Origin: GCA-002708145 sp045562755
Lineage (GTDB): Bacteria; Chloroflexota; Dehalococcoidia; Lucifugimonadales; Lucifugimonadaceae
Reading direction: 5' to 3'
Assembly: GCA_045562755.1 (NCBI GenBank)
Contig: JBJKVF010000001.1
Coordinates: 1 to 64,000, forward strand
Length of the DNA: 64,000 nt
Positions within the stretch are counted from its first letter, which is position 1. Each line of letters opens with the position of its first letter. Of the stretch, positions 8,495 to 15,934 are shown one piece after another. A program made the position numbers and the translations under genes. The notes below the pieces were generated by a model. It ran no database searches. It saw only the letters and a program-made list of their open reading frames with translations, and was not told where the DNA came from.

Positions 8495-9003
8495 TGTTTA
8501 TCTTCAGAATTAATAAATGATTCTATTACTTTTTGTTTTCTCCCTAAATAAAAAATATAACCAAAAAATATAACCCAAGTAATTAAGAAAAATGAGAATA
8601 AGTATGATAAATTATCTTCCAAACTACCTTCTTCTCTCTCAACTACAGATTTAGCATTTATTCCGTCATGTATAACTGTCACAGGTGCATATCTTTGCTG
8701 GTGATCAATTAATTTAACAGCAGATTTTTTTGGGGATTCTTTCTGTGTAGATATCCATCTATCTCCTGAGGATTCATCCAAACCATACTCAGTTGAGTCT
8801 AAAACTAAAAATCTATGATTATTTCCATCTGAATCAGTTATTTTAAATTCCTTTAGTTGGTCTATTTCATCTAGTAAAACCATAGTTACTATCCCGCTGA
8901 CCATTTTATTACTACTTTCCTGAGCTAGCGCATAGTTATTACTCAATGAAATAAGTATTATGGAAAAAAAACCAAATAACAATAAAGTTATTATTTTATT
9001 CAT
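8491..9003 (-). CDS. CcmD-like protein fused to an exported N-terminal domain
   Basis: The 170-residue product has a signal sequence (about 1-28, ending YALAQE), a polar domain of about 90 residues rich in beta-strand pattern, then one membrane helix at about 131-152 followed by GRKQKVIES. The helix plus short basic cytoplasmic tail is exactly how small CcmD proteins look, and the gene occupies the ccmD place between ccmC and ccmE. CcmD normally has 50-70 residues and releases holo-CcmE from CcmABC. The extra outer domain is unexplained; it may hold CcmE or the heme. The CcmD part is inferred from position and topology more than from identity. Confidence 0.6.
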   Translation of the reverse strand: MNKIITLLLFGFFSIILISLSNNYALAQESSNKMVSGIVTMVLLDEIDQLKEFKITDSDGNNHRFLVLDSTEYGLDESSGDRWISTQKESPKKSAVKLIDHQQRYAPVTVIHDGINAKSVVEREEGSLEDNLSYLFSFFLITWVIFFGYIFYLGRKQKVIESFINSEDKQ

Positions 9004-9007
9004 GATA

Positions 9008-9697
9008 TTAATTAGGCCTTTCTGTTGTGATTTTCAAATATTTGGAAATATTATCCTGTAACTTGTATCTTACTCTCAATAGATAAACAAAAAATATCAT
9101 GAAACTTATAGTTGAAAAGAGCCAGACTATTCTCATTTCTGAACTACTAAATGAGGAATCATTTTCAGAAGCAGGTCCTAATACAATTGGAGGATGAGCT
9201 TCGGACCATAAATTAGCAGCGAAGTAAATTAAGGGTGTATCTAAAGCTCCTATAATTGCAATGATTGCAGCTATTCTTTGTCCTTGAGAACCTATTGGAA
9301 AATAGTTTCGAAACATTATGTAGCTTACATAAATTAGGTATAAAATTAATGCTGTTGTAAGTTTTGCTTCGCCTGTCCACCAAACACCCCAAACTGGCTT
9401 TGCCCATAATATTCCTGAAAGTAACATTATAGTTCCATAAAGAAGGCCTATTTCAGCTGACGCAATTGCAATTTTGTCCCAAAATTCGTTTCTTTTTAGT
9501 AGGAATAATACTGAACTTATCGCCACAATTATGATTGCAATCATAGAAATTTGCGAAACGGGAACATGAATATAAAGAATTCTTTGTATTGCTCCTTGAT
9601 TAGCCTCTGTTGGAACCCAAATAAATATCAGATATATATTTACCAACATAAAAAAAGACGAAAATAATAATAGTTTATTTTTAATTATGTTGTCCAT
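9008..9697 (-). CDS. ccmC: heme exporter CcmC
   Basis: The 229-residue protein has six predicted membrane helices and the tryptophan-rich heme-handling loop AKPVWGVWWTGEAKLT near the middle. Conserved histidines flank it (HVPVSQISM before, AHPPIV after). It loads heme onto CcmE at the outer face of the membrane. The loop normally reads WGTWWxWDxRLT; here WTGEAKLT, so the aspartate is replaced by glutamate. It lies between ccmB and the CcmD-like gene in a minus-strand unit. Confidence 0.9.
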   Translation of the reverse strand: MDNIIKNKLLLFSSFFMLVNIYLIFIWVPTEANQGAIQRILYIHVPVSQISMIAIIIVAISSVLFLLKRNEFWDKIAIASAEIGLLYGTIMLLSGILWAKPVWGVWWTGEAKLTTALILYLIYVSYIMFRNYFPIGSQGQRIAAIIAIIGALDTPLIYFAANLWSEAHPPIVLGPASENDSSFSSSEMRIVWLFSTISFMIFFVYLLRVRYKLQDNISKYLKITTERPN

Positions 9698-9739
9698 ATA
9701 TATATAATTTTACAATAATTCTGAAAAAATATAATATAT

Positions 9740-10414
9740 TTAATCTTCAAAAATTACATTAGAAATAAATAATGAAAATATAAAGAAGATTAGGTTAAAT
9801 GCAATTATTATTTGAAACCATGTAAATAATTCACTCCAACTTTTTTGTTGAAAAATCAAGGATGTAGCCTCAATAGATGCAAATAGTATAGGTATTATGC
9901 ATGGTAAGAATAACATTGGCAATAAGACTTCTTTAGCTCTAACTTTTATCGATAAAGATGCAAAAAGTGTTCCTATTACGCTTAATCCAATGTTTGCAAG
10001 TAGGCAGCAAATTATAAATTCTATAGATAAAATTGAAAAATTAAATAAAATTGCAAAAATTGGTAAAATAACGATTTCTGAAATGGTTATAAAGATAAAA
10101 TTACCTATCATTTTGCCTAGATATATTATATCTCTACTTATGGGTGCCATAAGTAGTCCTCCAAGGGTATTATTTTCATTTTCAATCACAAAAGATCGGT
10201 TAATACCAATGATACTGGCAAAAGATATTGATGACCATAAAATCCCACCTGCAGTACTACTTGAGAATGAAGATCCAACATCAAAAGCGAATGAAAAAAT
10301 AAAAATTATTATTGTTGCAAATCCACTAATAGATAAAATAACATCCTTATTTCTAAATTCTATTAGTAAGTCTTTTTTTACAATGTTAAATATTGCTATT
10401 AGTGCATTTTTCAT
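9740..10414 (-). CDS. ccmB: heme ABC exporter membrane subunit CcmB
   Basis: The 224-residue protein has six hydrophobic segments and CcmB-type sequence (KDLLIEFRNKDVILSISGFA at the start, and LLMAPISRDIIYLGKMIGNF). It is the permease partner of CcmA; the ABC complex uses ATP to release heme-loaded CcmE from CcmC. Its ATG overlaps the ccmA stop by four bases, so translation is probably coupled. Confidence 0.88.
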   Translation of the reverse strand: MKNALIAIFNIVKKDLLIEFRNKDVILSISGFATIIIFIFSFAFDVGSSFSSSTAGGILWSSISFASIIGINRSFVIENENNTLGGLLMAPISRDIIYLGKMIGNFIFITISEIVILPIFAILFNFSILSIEFIICCLLANIGLSVIGTLFASLSIKVRAKEVLLPMLFLPCIIPILFASIEATSLIFQQKSWSELFTWFQIIIAFNLIFFIFSLFISNVIFED

Positions 10415-11130
10415 ATTTGTGACGTGATTTTCTCATAATAATTTATTATTTCTTTATGATTTTTTGAAGAAACATTGGAAAAAATTTTCGAAATATTACC
10501 TTTATTCATAATTACGACTTTGTTAGATATATTAATAGATTGACGAATCATATGAGAGGTAAGTAATATTCCTGCTCCGGATTGTTTTTTTTCAAGTATT
10601 AAATCTTCAAGCTCATTAGTTGAATTTTTATCAAGACCTGACTCTATTTCATCAAAAAAAATAAAATTAGGATTATGAAGCAAGGCTTTAGCAATAGAAA
10701 CTTTTTTCCTAATTCCGTGAGATAAAAATCTAATTTTTTTATCAATATATTCTGATAAAGACAAATTCTTTATTAAATTCTCAAGATTTTTTTCAGGATT
10801 TTGAATGAAATATAATTTTGAGAAAAAGAACAAATTTTCTTTAACTGTCAAGTCATTATAGAGCATATTTTCATGTAGTGCAGAACCTACTTGTCTTCTA
10901 TAATTTTCTGAATCATTTTTATGGTAGTTAATGTCATTGATAGTGATTTCTCCACTATCAGGTAATGATAAAAATGATAAAAGTTTAATTAATGTTGATT
11001 TTCCAGCACCATTTTTTCCTAGTAATAAAGCTACATCTCCTGATTTAAGAGATAAGTCAAGATTACTTATTACTTTATTATTTCCAAATCTTTTGGTGAT
11101 AGATTTACATAAAAGATGATTATTTTTCAT
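10411..11130 (-). CDS. ccmA: heme exporter ATPase CcmA
   Basis: This 239-residue ABC ATPase has Walker A GKNGAGKST, the Q-loop region, the signature FLSHGIRKKVSIAKAL (LSHGI in place of LSGGQ), Walker B FIFFDEIESGLD, and a switch histidine in LLTSHM. It is assigned to cytochrome c maturation by position directly before ccmB and ccmC. It overlaps the end of pfp by 11 bases, so it is transcribed with it. Confidence 0.88.
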   Translation of the reverse strand: MKNNHLLCKSITKRFGNNKVISNLDLSLKSGDVALLLGKNGAGKSTLIKLLSFLSLPDSGEITINDINYHKNDSENYRRQVGSALHENMLYNDLTVKENLFFFSKLYFIQNPEKNLENLIKNLSLSEYIDKKIRFLSHGIRKKVSIAKALLHNPNFIFFDEIESGLDKNSTNELEDLILEKKQSGAGILLTSHMIRQSINISNKVVIMNKGNISKIFSNVSSKNHKEIINYYEKITSQI

Positions 11131-12376
11131 GGTTTCGAATATATTTTTTTATTAGCTCAGTAGATGATATTTTTGATATTTTAGCTAACATATCAACGGT
11201 TTTTTCATCTTTTAAATCATCATTTTCAATTCTAGTCATGTATCTACGAGCAACATCGTAATATAGAGAATTAATATCAACATTTCTCACTATTGTCTTA
11301 TTTGTATTTTTATCTCTAATATCTTCCAAAGATAAAGATTTTACTTGACCATTTGTAAGACATATTAGCGCACTTTTATTAGATTTATTTGACGATATTA
11401 AAAATTTTACTGCTCCATGACCTAAAGTTCTTGTGTAATCTATATCGAATGGTATTGGTGAAGCTGATCTAAGTTCATATCCAATAGTTAAGTCAACGAT
11501 ATCCATTTGTTTATTAATCTTATTAAATCTTTTTACTATCTCGTCTTTAAGTATTTTTGATAAAGGTAGCTCTGCAAGTTTTACATTTCCATACTCATCT
11601 CTAGGGATATGTATTTTTTGGTCTTTTTCTAGCTTCTTTATATTAAGTTTTTCAGTTATCCCTTCTGCTATTATTGCAGTTCCATCTGTTCTACCTAAAG
11701 TTTCTCGTTTGATAATTGATCCTTCTATGATGTCGCAAACGTCAGAAATTGAAATAGTATTTTTTTCAAATTCTTCAGGTATGATAGTTACAGTTGCTGC
11801 CGAAGCTTTGCCTATTCCTAGTGCAAGGTGGCCTGTATGTCTACCCATAGCTACAATAAAATACCATCGATTAGTTGACCTTGAATCTTCTTTAATATTT
11901 GAAACAATTTCAAAACCAACATGTCTGGCAGTTTCATATCCAAAAGTTGGCATGTTCTCCGGTAATGGAAGATCATTATCAATTGTTTTTGGAACATGAG
12001 CGATTTTGATTTTGTTATTTGAGTACTTAGCAATCTCAGATGCTCCATAAGCAGTATCATCTCCACCGATTGTAATTAACTTATCTATACCTAATGTGTT
12101 TAATGTATCAACTGTTTTTTTTAGATCTGATTTACTTTTAGCTGGATTTGTTCTAGAAGTATTCAGAATTGAACCTCCTAGCTTATATATTTTAGCAACA
12201 GACTCTATTTCAAGATTGATTATCTGGGTAATATCTTGTTTTACCAAGTGCTGATAACCATTTTTTATTCCTACAGGTTGATATCCAGAATTAATTGCTT
12301 CTATTGCAGCAGCAGCTATAACACTATTAATTCCTGGAGCTGGCCCTCCACCTACAAGTATTCCTATTTTTTTCAT
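11120..12376 (-). CDS. pfp: 6-phosphofructokinase, pyrophosphate-dependent type
   Basis: The 418-residue protein phosphorylates fructose 6-phosphate. Two positions predict the donor: GGDDT at 104-108 (the second Asp replaces Gly of ATP enzymes) and PKTIDND at 129-135 (Lys replaces Gly). Both are the marks of PPi-dependent enzymes, which work reversibly in glycolysis and gluconeogenesis. MGRHTGHLALG binds the sugar phosphate. The open frame extends 26 codons further, but the ATG at 12376 has AGAGA before it and gives the normal MKKIGILVGGG start. It heads the ccm-plsY unit and overlaps ccmA by 11 bases, an unusual partner. Confidence 0.88.
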   Translation of the reverse strand: MKKIGILVGGGPAPGINSVIAAAAIEAINSGYQPVGIKNGYQHLVKQDITQIINLEIESVAKIYKLGGSILNTSRTNPAKSKSDLKKTVDTLNTLGIDKLITIGGDDTAYGASEIAKYSNNKIKIAHVPKTIDNDLPLPENMPTFGYETARHVGFEIVSNIKEDSRSTNRWYFIVAMGRHTGHLALGIGKASAATVTIIPEEFEKNTISISDVCDIIEGSIIKRETLGRTDGTAIIAEGITEKLNIKKLEKDQKIHIPRDEYGNVKLAELPLSKILKDEIVKRFNKINKQMDIVDLTIGYELRSASPIPFDIDYTRTLGHGAVKFLISSNKSNKSALICLTNGQVKSLSLEDIRDKNTNKTIVRNVDINSLYYDVARRYMTRIENDDLKDEKTVDMLAKISKISSTELIKKYIRNHEK

Positions 12377-12452
12377 AAAATTCTCTTTAAATAAAAGTTT
12401 ACTTAAATAAATAATACTCCAAAAAATCATTTTCATATATATTTTAAGTATC

Positions 12453-12629
12453 ATGAAGGAACGTATCCAAAAAATAATCTCAAAATCAGGTGTTGTATCA
12501 AGAAGAAAAGCTGAGCAATTAATTATTACAGGCAGAGTAAGGGTAAATGATAATGTGGCAATTATAGGTCAAACTGCTGATATATCAAAGGATATAATTA
12601 CCGTTGATAATTCCAGGATATTTATATAG
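12453..12629 (+). pseudogene. S4 RNA-binding 5' part of an RluB-type pseudouridine synthase, cut off by a frameshift
   Basis: ATG at 12453 gives MKERIQKIISKSGVVSRR, then KAEQLIITGRVRVN: a full S4 domain as found at the front of RluB/RsuA-family 23S rRNA pseudouridine synthases. The frame stops at TAG 12627-12629. The catalytic half continues in the -1 frame, whose codons just before 12647 read YIEKKIYI, the natural link of this family. Stops in the second frame at 12605-12610 confine the shift to about 12611-12626. The gene diverges from pfp, 76 bases away. Confidence 0.75.
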
Positions 12630-12646
12630 AAAAAAAAATTTATATA

Positions 12647-13159
12647 ATGCTGCATAAACCCACTGGTTATATTACTAGTAATTTTGACCCACAATCAAGG
12701 CCAACTGTTTTAGATTTAGTTCAAGTTACGCAAAGAATTTTTCCAGTTGGTCGATTAGACTTTAATACTTCAGGATTAATAATTTTGACTAATGATGGAG
12801 ATTTTTCTAATTTTATATCTCATCCAAGTAATAATATTAGAAAAAAATATTTTGTTAGTATATCCAAACCTCTCAGTAAATTTCATGAAGAAATTATTTC
12901 AACTAATCCAAAAATAAATGATGAAAAAATTAATCCTTTTAAATTTGATTCGATTTCAGAGGATAGAAAAAATATCACAATCAAATTACATGAAGGGAAA
13001 AATCGTATAATTCGAAGAGTTTTTGATAACTATGATTACAAAATAACAAAGTTAAAACGACTAGAGATAGGTTCGTTATCATTAGAAGATTTGAAATATG
13101 GAAAATGGAGATATATAAACAATATAGAATTAAAAAGTTTATCATGTAAAGAGAATTAG
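12647..13159 (+). CDS. rluB: catalytic part of RluB-type 23S rRNA pseudouridine synthase (frameshifted gene)
   Basis: The 170-residue frame has the family landmarks MLHKPTGYITS, VGRLDFNTSGLIILTNDG with the catalytic aspartate in GRLD, and LHEGKNRIIRRVF. Intact RluB proteins run about 240 residues with an S4 domain in front, which here lies in another frame upstream. Without a sequence error the ATG at 12647 has no ribosome-binding site (an A9 run precedes it), so this half is probably translated only as part of a full-length gene. It isomerises one uridine of 23S rRNA if functional. Confidence 0.75.
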   Translation: MLHKPTGYITSNFDPQSRPTVLDLVQVTQRIFPVGRLDFNTSGLIILTNDGDFSNFISHPSNNIRKKYFVSISKPLSKFHEEIISTNPKINDEKINPFKFDSISEDRKNITIKLHEGKNRIIRRVFDNYDYKITKLKRLEIGSLSLEDLKYGKWRYINNIELKSLSCKEN

Positions 13160-13257
13160 TATAATTTTCATAAAGATTTACTGTTTTTTTACTGGTAATA
13201 GTGATTATTTTTAAATATTATTGACAATTATTTATACGTTATTGGAGTGGAAATATT

Positions 13258-14025
13258 ATGAAATATGTTAGATTTGAACAAAATGGTAATACTAATTATG
13301 GAATAGTTACAGATGATATTGTTAGTGTAATATCTAACTCGCCCATTGGACAGGAATATTCAGAAACTGGTGAAAAATATAATTTATCAGAAGTTAAAAT
13401 TTTGGCTCCGGTTCCCTATCCTGGAAAAATGCTTTGCTTAGCTCTCAATTATGGATCTCATTTACTTGGAGCTGATAAGCCTTCAAGGCCAGAACCATTC
13501 TATAAAAATAATAATGCGATAATCGGACCTGGTGATCCAATAAAGCTACCTGATGATGCAGGATTGGTAGTTTGTGAATCAGAATTGGTGGTAATAATTG
13601 GACAAAAAGCACAATCTGTTTCTGAAGAAGATGCACTTGATTATGTTTTTGGATACACAGCAGGGAACGATGTTAGTGCCAGAGAATGGCAGGCAGGACC
13701 TAAAGCCGACAAGCAATGGTGGAGGGCAAAATCTTCTGATACTTTCGGTCCAACAGGACCATTTATAGTTACAGACTTAGATCCTCAGAATTTGTCAATT
13801 AAGGCTTGGGTTAACGGAGTAGAAGGACAAAATTGTCATTCTTCAGAAATGATATTTACAGCAGCTCAAGCAGTATCCTTTATAAGTAAATATGTAACCT
13901 TGAATCCTGGAGATATGATTTGGACAGGAACTTCTGGCACTACACCGCCAATTAATGCTGGTGGAGATGTATCTATTGAGGTTGAAGGTATTGGTAAGTT
14001 AACAAATCCAGTTATTGATGCTTAG
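13258..14025 (+). CDS. fumarylacetoacetate hydrolase (FAH) family protein
   Basis: The 255-residue protein has a small N-terminal domain and the FAH catalytic domain: KMLCLALNYGSH, the metal-binding CESELVV (E-x-E), FGYTAGNDVSARE and DMIWTGTSGT. Members hydrolyse or decarboxylate 2-oxo acids such as acylpyruvates or 2-hydroxyhepta-diene-dioates from aromatic breakdown. The substrate here is unknown. GGAG lies 12 bases before the ATG. It stands alone between rluB and the convergent ccdA. Confidence 0.88.
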   Translation: MKYVRFEQNGNTNYGIVTDDIVSVISNSPIGQEYSETGEKYNLSEVKILAPVPYPGKMLCLALNYGSHLLGADKPSRPEPFYKNNNAIIGPGDPIKLPDDAGLVVCESELVVIIGQKAQSVSEEDALDYVFGYTAGNDVSAREWQAGPKADKQWWRAKSSDTFGPTGPFIVTDLDPQNLSIKAWVNGVEGQNCHSSEMIFTAAQAVSFISKYVTLNPGDMIWTGTSGTTPPINAGGDVSIEVEGIGKLTNPVIDA

Positions 14026-14027
14026 GA

Positions 14028-14939
14028 TTAGAATGTAAAAATAGTTAATATTTTTTCTGAAATATTTCCTTCAGTTAGCCAATAAAATATTAGATACCCT
14101 CCAACAATTATTAGTATATATGAAGATACAATATCTAGATATTTGGATGATTTTTTAAACTTGTCTAGAAAAGTTGACTTGAAAATAGAAATTGTGACCG
14201 TAATTATAATTATCATTACGGTCATGCCAGCTGAGTATACTAAAAACTGGTAAAAACCATATACAAAACCCTCCCTTGCAATGCTTGAACCAATTAATGC
14301 TAGGAATATAGGCATGGTGCAGCTGATAGAAGCTAATGCGTAAGAAATTCCAAAAAAGAAATAATTTGTAAATTTTACCCTACTATTAATTTTTATTTTT
14401 GAAGATAAAGATTGAGGCTTGTGAAAATAAATTTTTTTTCCAGAGGATAAATATATTGCTGTAAAAATAAGTAAAAAGCCAAGTATAAATCCTAACCAAT
14501 GAAACAAATCTACATACTCAGAAATAATATCTCTGCTAAGTGATATTATAATACCTATAGACCCAAAAACTAATAAAAATCCTAAACCCATAGAGATACT
14601 TACAATAATTGCAGATTGTAAGTAAGATATTGTTTTTTGATCTTTTTGAAGATTTTTATCAGTGATGAATATTCCTATGTATGCAGGTAGCATAATAAAT
14701 CCACAAGGATTTAATGATGCAATTAGACCTGCAATAAAAGCAAATCCAAAAGGTAAGAGAAAATTTGAGTTTGAGAAAAAAGTCGATGTACCGCCAGAAA
14801 TACTTAGCGCCTTATTAATAATCAAATTATTTTCAAGATTATTATCAAGGCTAAATCCATAATATATTGAAATAGAAGATATAAATATAGAAAAAATAAC
14901 TACTGATGAAAAATAGGATATGCTAAGTTTTGATTTCAT
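14028..14939 (-). CDS. ccdA: thiol-disulfide electron transporter CcdA
   Basis: The 303-residue membrane protein has a hydrophobic first segment, then the six-helix DsbD-gamma/CcdA core with the cysteine pair in LNPCG (Cys79) and SISCTMP (Cys207). It carries reducing power from cytoplasmic thioredoxin across the membrane to keep apocytochrome heme-site cysteines reduced. It lies 1.6 kb from the ccm operon on the same strand, which supports that role. No thioredoxin-like partner (ResA or CcmG) is adjacent. Confidence 0.85.
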   Translation of the reverse strand: MKSKLSISYFSSVVIFSIFISSISIYYGFSLDNNLENNLIINKALSISGGTSTFFSNSNFLLPFGFAFIAGLIASLNPCGFIMLPAYIGIFITDKNLQKDQKTISYLQSAIIVSISMGLGFLLVFGSIGIIISLSRDIISEYVDLFHWLGFILGFLLIFTAIYLSSGKKIYFHKPQSLSSKIKINSRVKFTNYFFFGISYALASISCTMPIFLALIGSSIAREGFVYGFYQFLVYSAGMTVMIIIITVTISIFKSTFLDKFKKSSKYLDIVSSYILIIVGGYLIFYWLTEGNISEKILTIFTF

Positions 14940-14958
14940 GATTAATATTCTACAAATT

Positions 14959-14977
14959 TTTCCCAGTATATGGGAAA
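14959..14977. promoter_or_regulatory. 7-bp hairpin in the ccdA / regulator divergent gap
   Basis: TTTCCCA and TGGGAAA form a perfect stem around GTATA, 20 bases upstream of the ccdA start on its strand. It could be an operator or a 5' leader hairpin of ccdA. No function can be read from the sequence alone. Confidence 0.35.
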
Positions 14978-15020
14978 TAATAAGCTGTAATTCTCTATGT
15001 AAAATTTTAAAATACTACTC

Positions 15021-15066
15021 TTGACGCAACTAACTTTGAGTTTGTGTACTTTGTGTAAATTATAAT
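15021..15066 (+). promoter_or_regulatory. likely promoter of the LuxR-type regulator gene
   Basis: TTGACG at 15021-15026 is a good -35 box, with TGTACT at 15045-15050 as a -10 at 18-base spacing. A second -10, TATAAT at 15061-15066, also fits the gene start at 15111 with TTGAGT at 15036 as a weak -35. Either gives a short leader. Confidence 0.4.
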
Positions 15067-15110
15067 TGCTCATTCAAATTATTAGATATCATAAAATTAT
15101 GGTGTAATAA

Positions 15111-15791
15111 ATGTCATTAAATTATATAAAATCATCAAAATTAAATAATGAATCAAAATATATTAGATTTTTTCTGAATATTTCGGATTATGATCTCAAG
15201 AAAGATTTATCAGGTTATATATATAACACCGAAGGTTTATATTTGTTGAGTGACGTAGATGATGAAGATCCTGAGGTTGATGTTTTCATCACTGATGATA
15301 TATACAGACTAAAAAAACATAATTATTACATAGATTCAACAAAAATATATTCATTAGTAGAAAATTTTTCTCATAAAAAAATATTAGATTCTTTATTTTA
15401 CGGGGCATGGGATTGTATTTTGCTTCCGAAAAACATCCAAGATCTTTCTTCAATAATAAATCATATACTTATTTCAAGAGTTTCTAAAAATTGTCCGATT
15501 TTAGAAAAAATCAGTAAAAGTGCTGATTGCTCTAAAATTCTTATTCAAAAAATAAGTGAAATTACAACAAAAGAGCTAGATAGTGATTTAATTTTTAGTA
15601 ATCCATTAACAGAAAGGGATACTGAGATATTACAACATATTTCTATGGGTAAATCTAACAAACAAATAGCAAGTCATATTGGTCTAGCTGAGCAAACTAT
15701 TAAAAATACTATAAGTATAATATTAGATAAAACTTTTACAGCTAACAGAGCTCAAGCAGTATCTATCGCTACAAAAAATAATTGGATATAG
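15111..15791 (+). CDS. LuxR/NarL-type transcriptional regulator with a degenerate receiver-like domain
   Basis: The C-terminal 65 of 226 residues form a LuxR helix-turn-helix: LTERDTEILQHISMGKSNKQIASHIGLAE followed by a recognition helix. The N-terminal 130 residues have receiver-like beta-alpha spacing (VDVFITDD, WDCILLP) but I cannot place a clear phosphoacceptor and lysine set, so phosphorylation is doubtful. It diverges from ccdA and precedes the rpsB operon; a role for either is unproven. No sensor kinase lies next to it. GGTG precedes the ATG. Confidence 0.72.
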   Translation: MSLNYIKSSKLNNESKYIRFFLNISDYDLKKDLSGYIYNTEGLYLLSDVDDEDPEVDVFITDDIYRLKKHNYYIDSTKIYSLVENFSHKKILDSLFYGAWDCILLPKNIQDLSSIINHILISRVSKNCPILEKISKSADCSKILIQKISEITTKELDSDLIFSNPLTERDTEILQHISMGKSNKQIASHIGLAEQTIKNTISIILDKTFTANRAQAVSIATKNNWI

Positions 15792-15858
15792 TCTTAAAAG
15801 TTTAGTTGTTATTAGTAAAATTTAGATTTTTATACTCAATTCATGTACAATTTATAGG

Positions 15859-15919
15859 TTGTTTACGAAATTGTAAACAATTTAATTAATAATTAGGCCA
15901 GTTAATAGTTGCTAACTGG
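15859..15919 (+). promoter_or_regulatory. two-hairpin leader of the rpsB operon
   Basis: Two perfect stems lie just before rpsB. Stem 1 pairs TTGTTTAC (15859-15866) with GTAAACAA (15873-15880) around six bases. Stem 2 pairs CCAGTTA (15898-15904) with TAACTGG (15913-15919) around eight. AGAGG at 15923-15927 and ATG at 15935 follow at once. A TACAAT at 15846 would start the transcript right at stem 1. Ribosomal protein S2 is known to repress its own leader in several bacteria, so this is a candidate S2 autoregulatory element. Confidence 0.5.
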
Positions 15920-15934
15920 AATAGAGGCAAAAAA

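Noticed and set aside
12374..12454. Extended N-terminus of phosphofructokinase to 12454
   Set aside because: The extension is hydrophobic noise, overlaps the start of the divergent rluB gene, and the ATG at 12376 has its own ribosome site.
12611..12638. Programmed frameshift in rluB
   Set aside because: No slippery X-XXY-YYZ heptamer with matching frames precedes the stop; the A9 run lies after it and cannot correct it.
13221..13237. TTGACA ... TTATAC as a promoter for the FAH gene
   Set aside because: The spacing of five bases is far too short for a promoter, and a correctly spaced -10 would fall on the ribosome-binding site.
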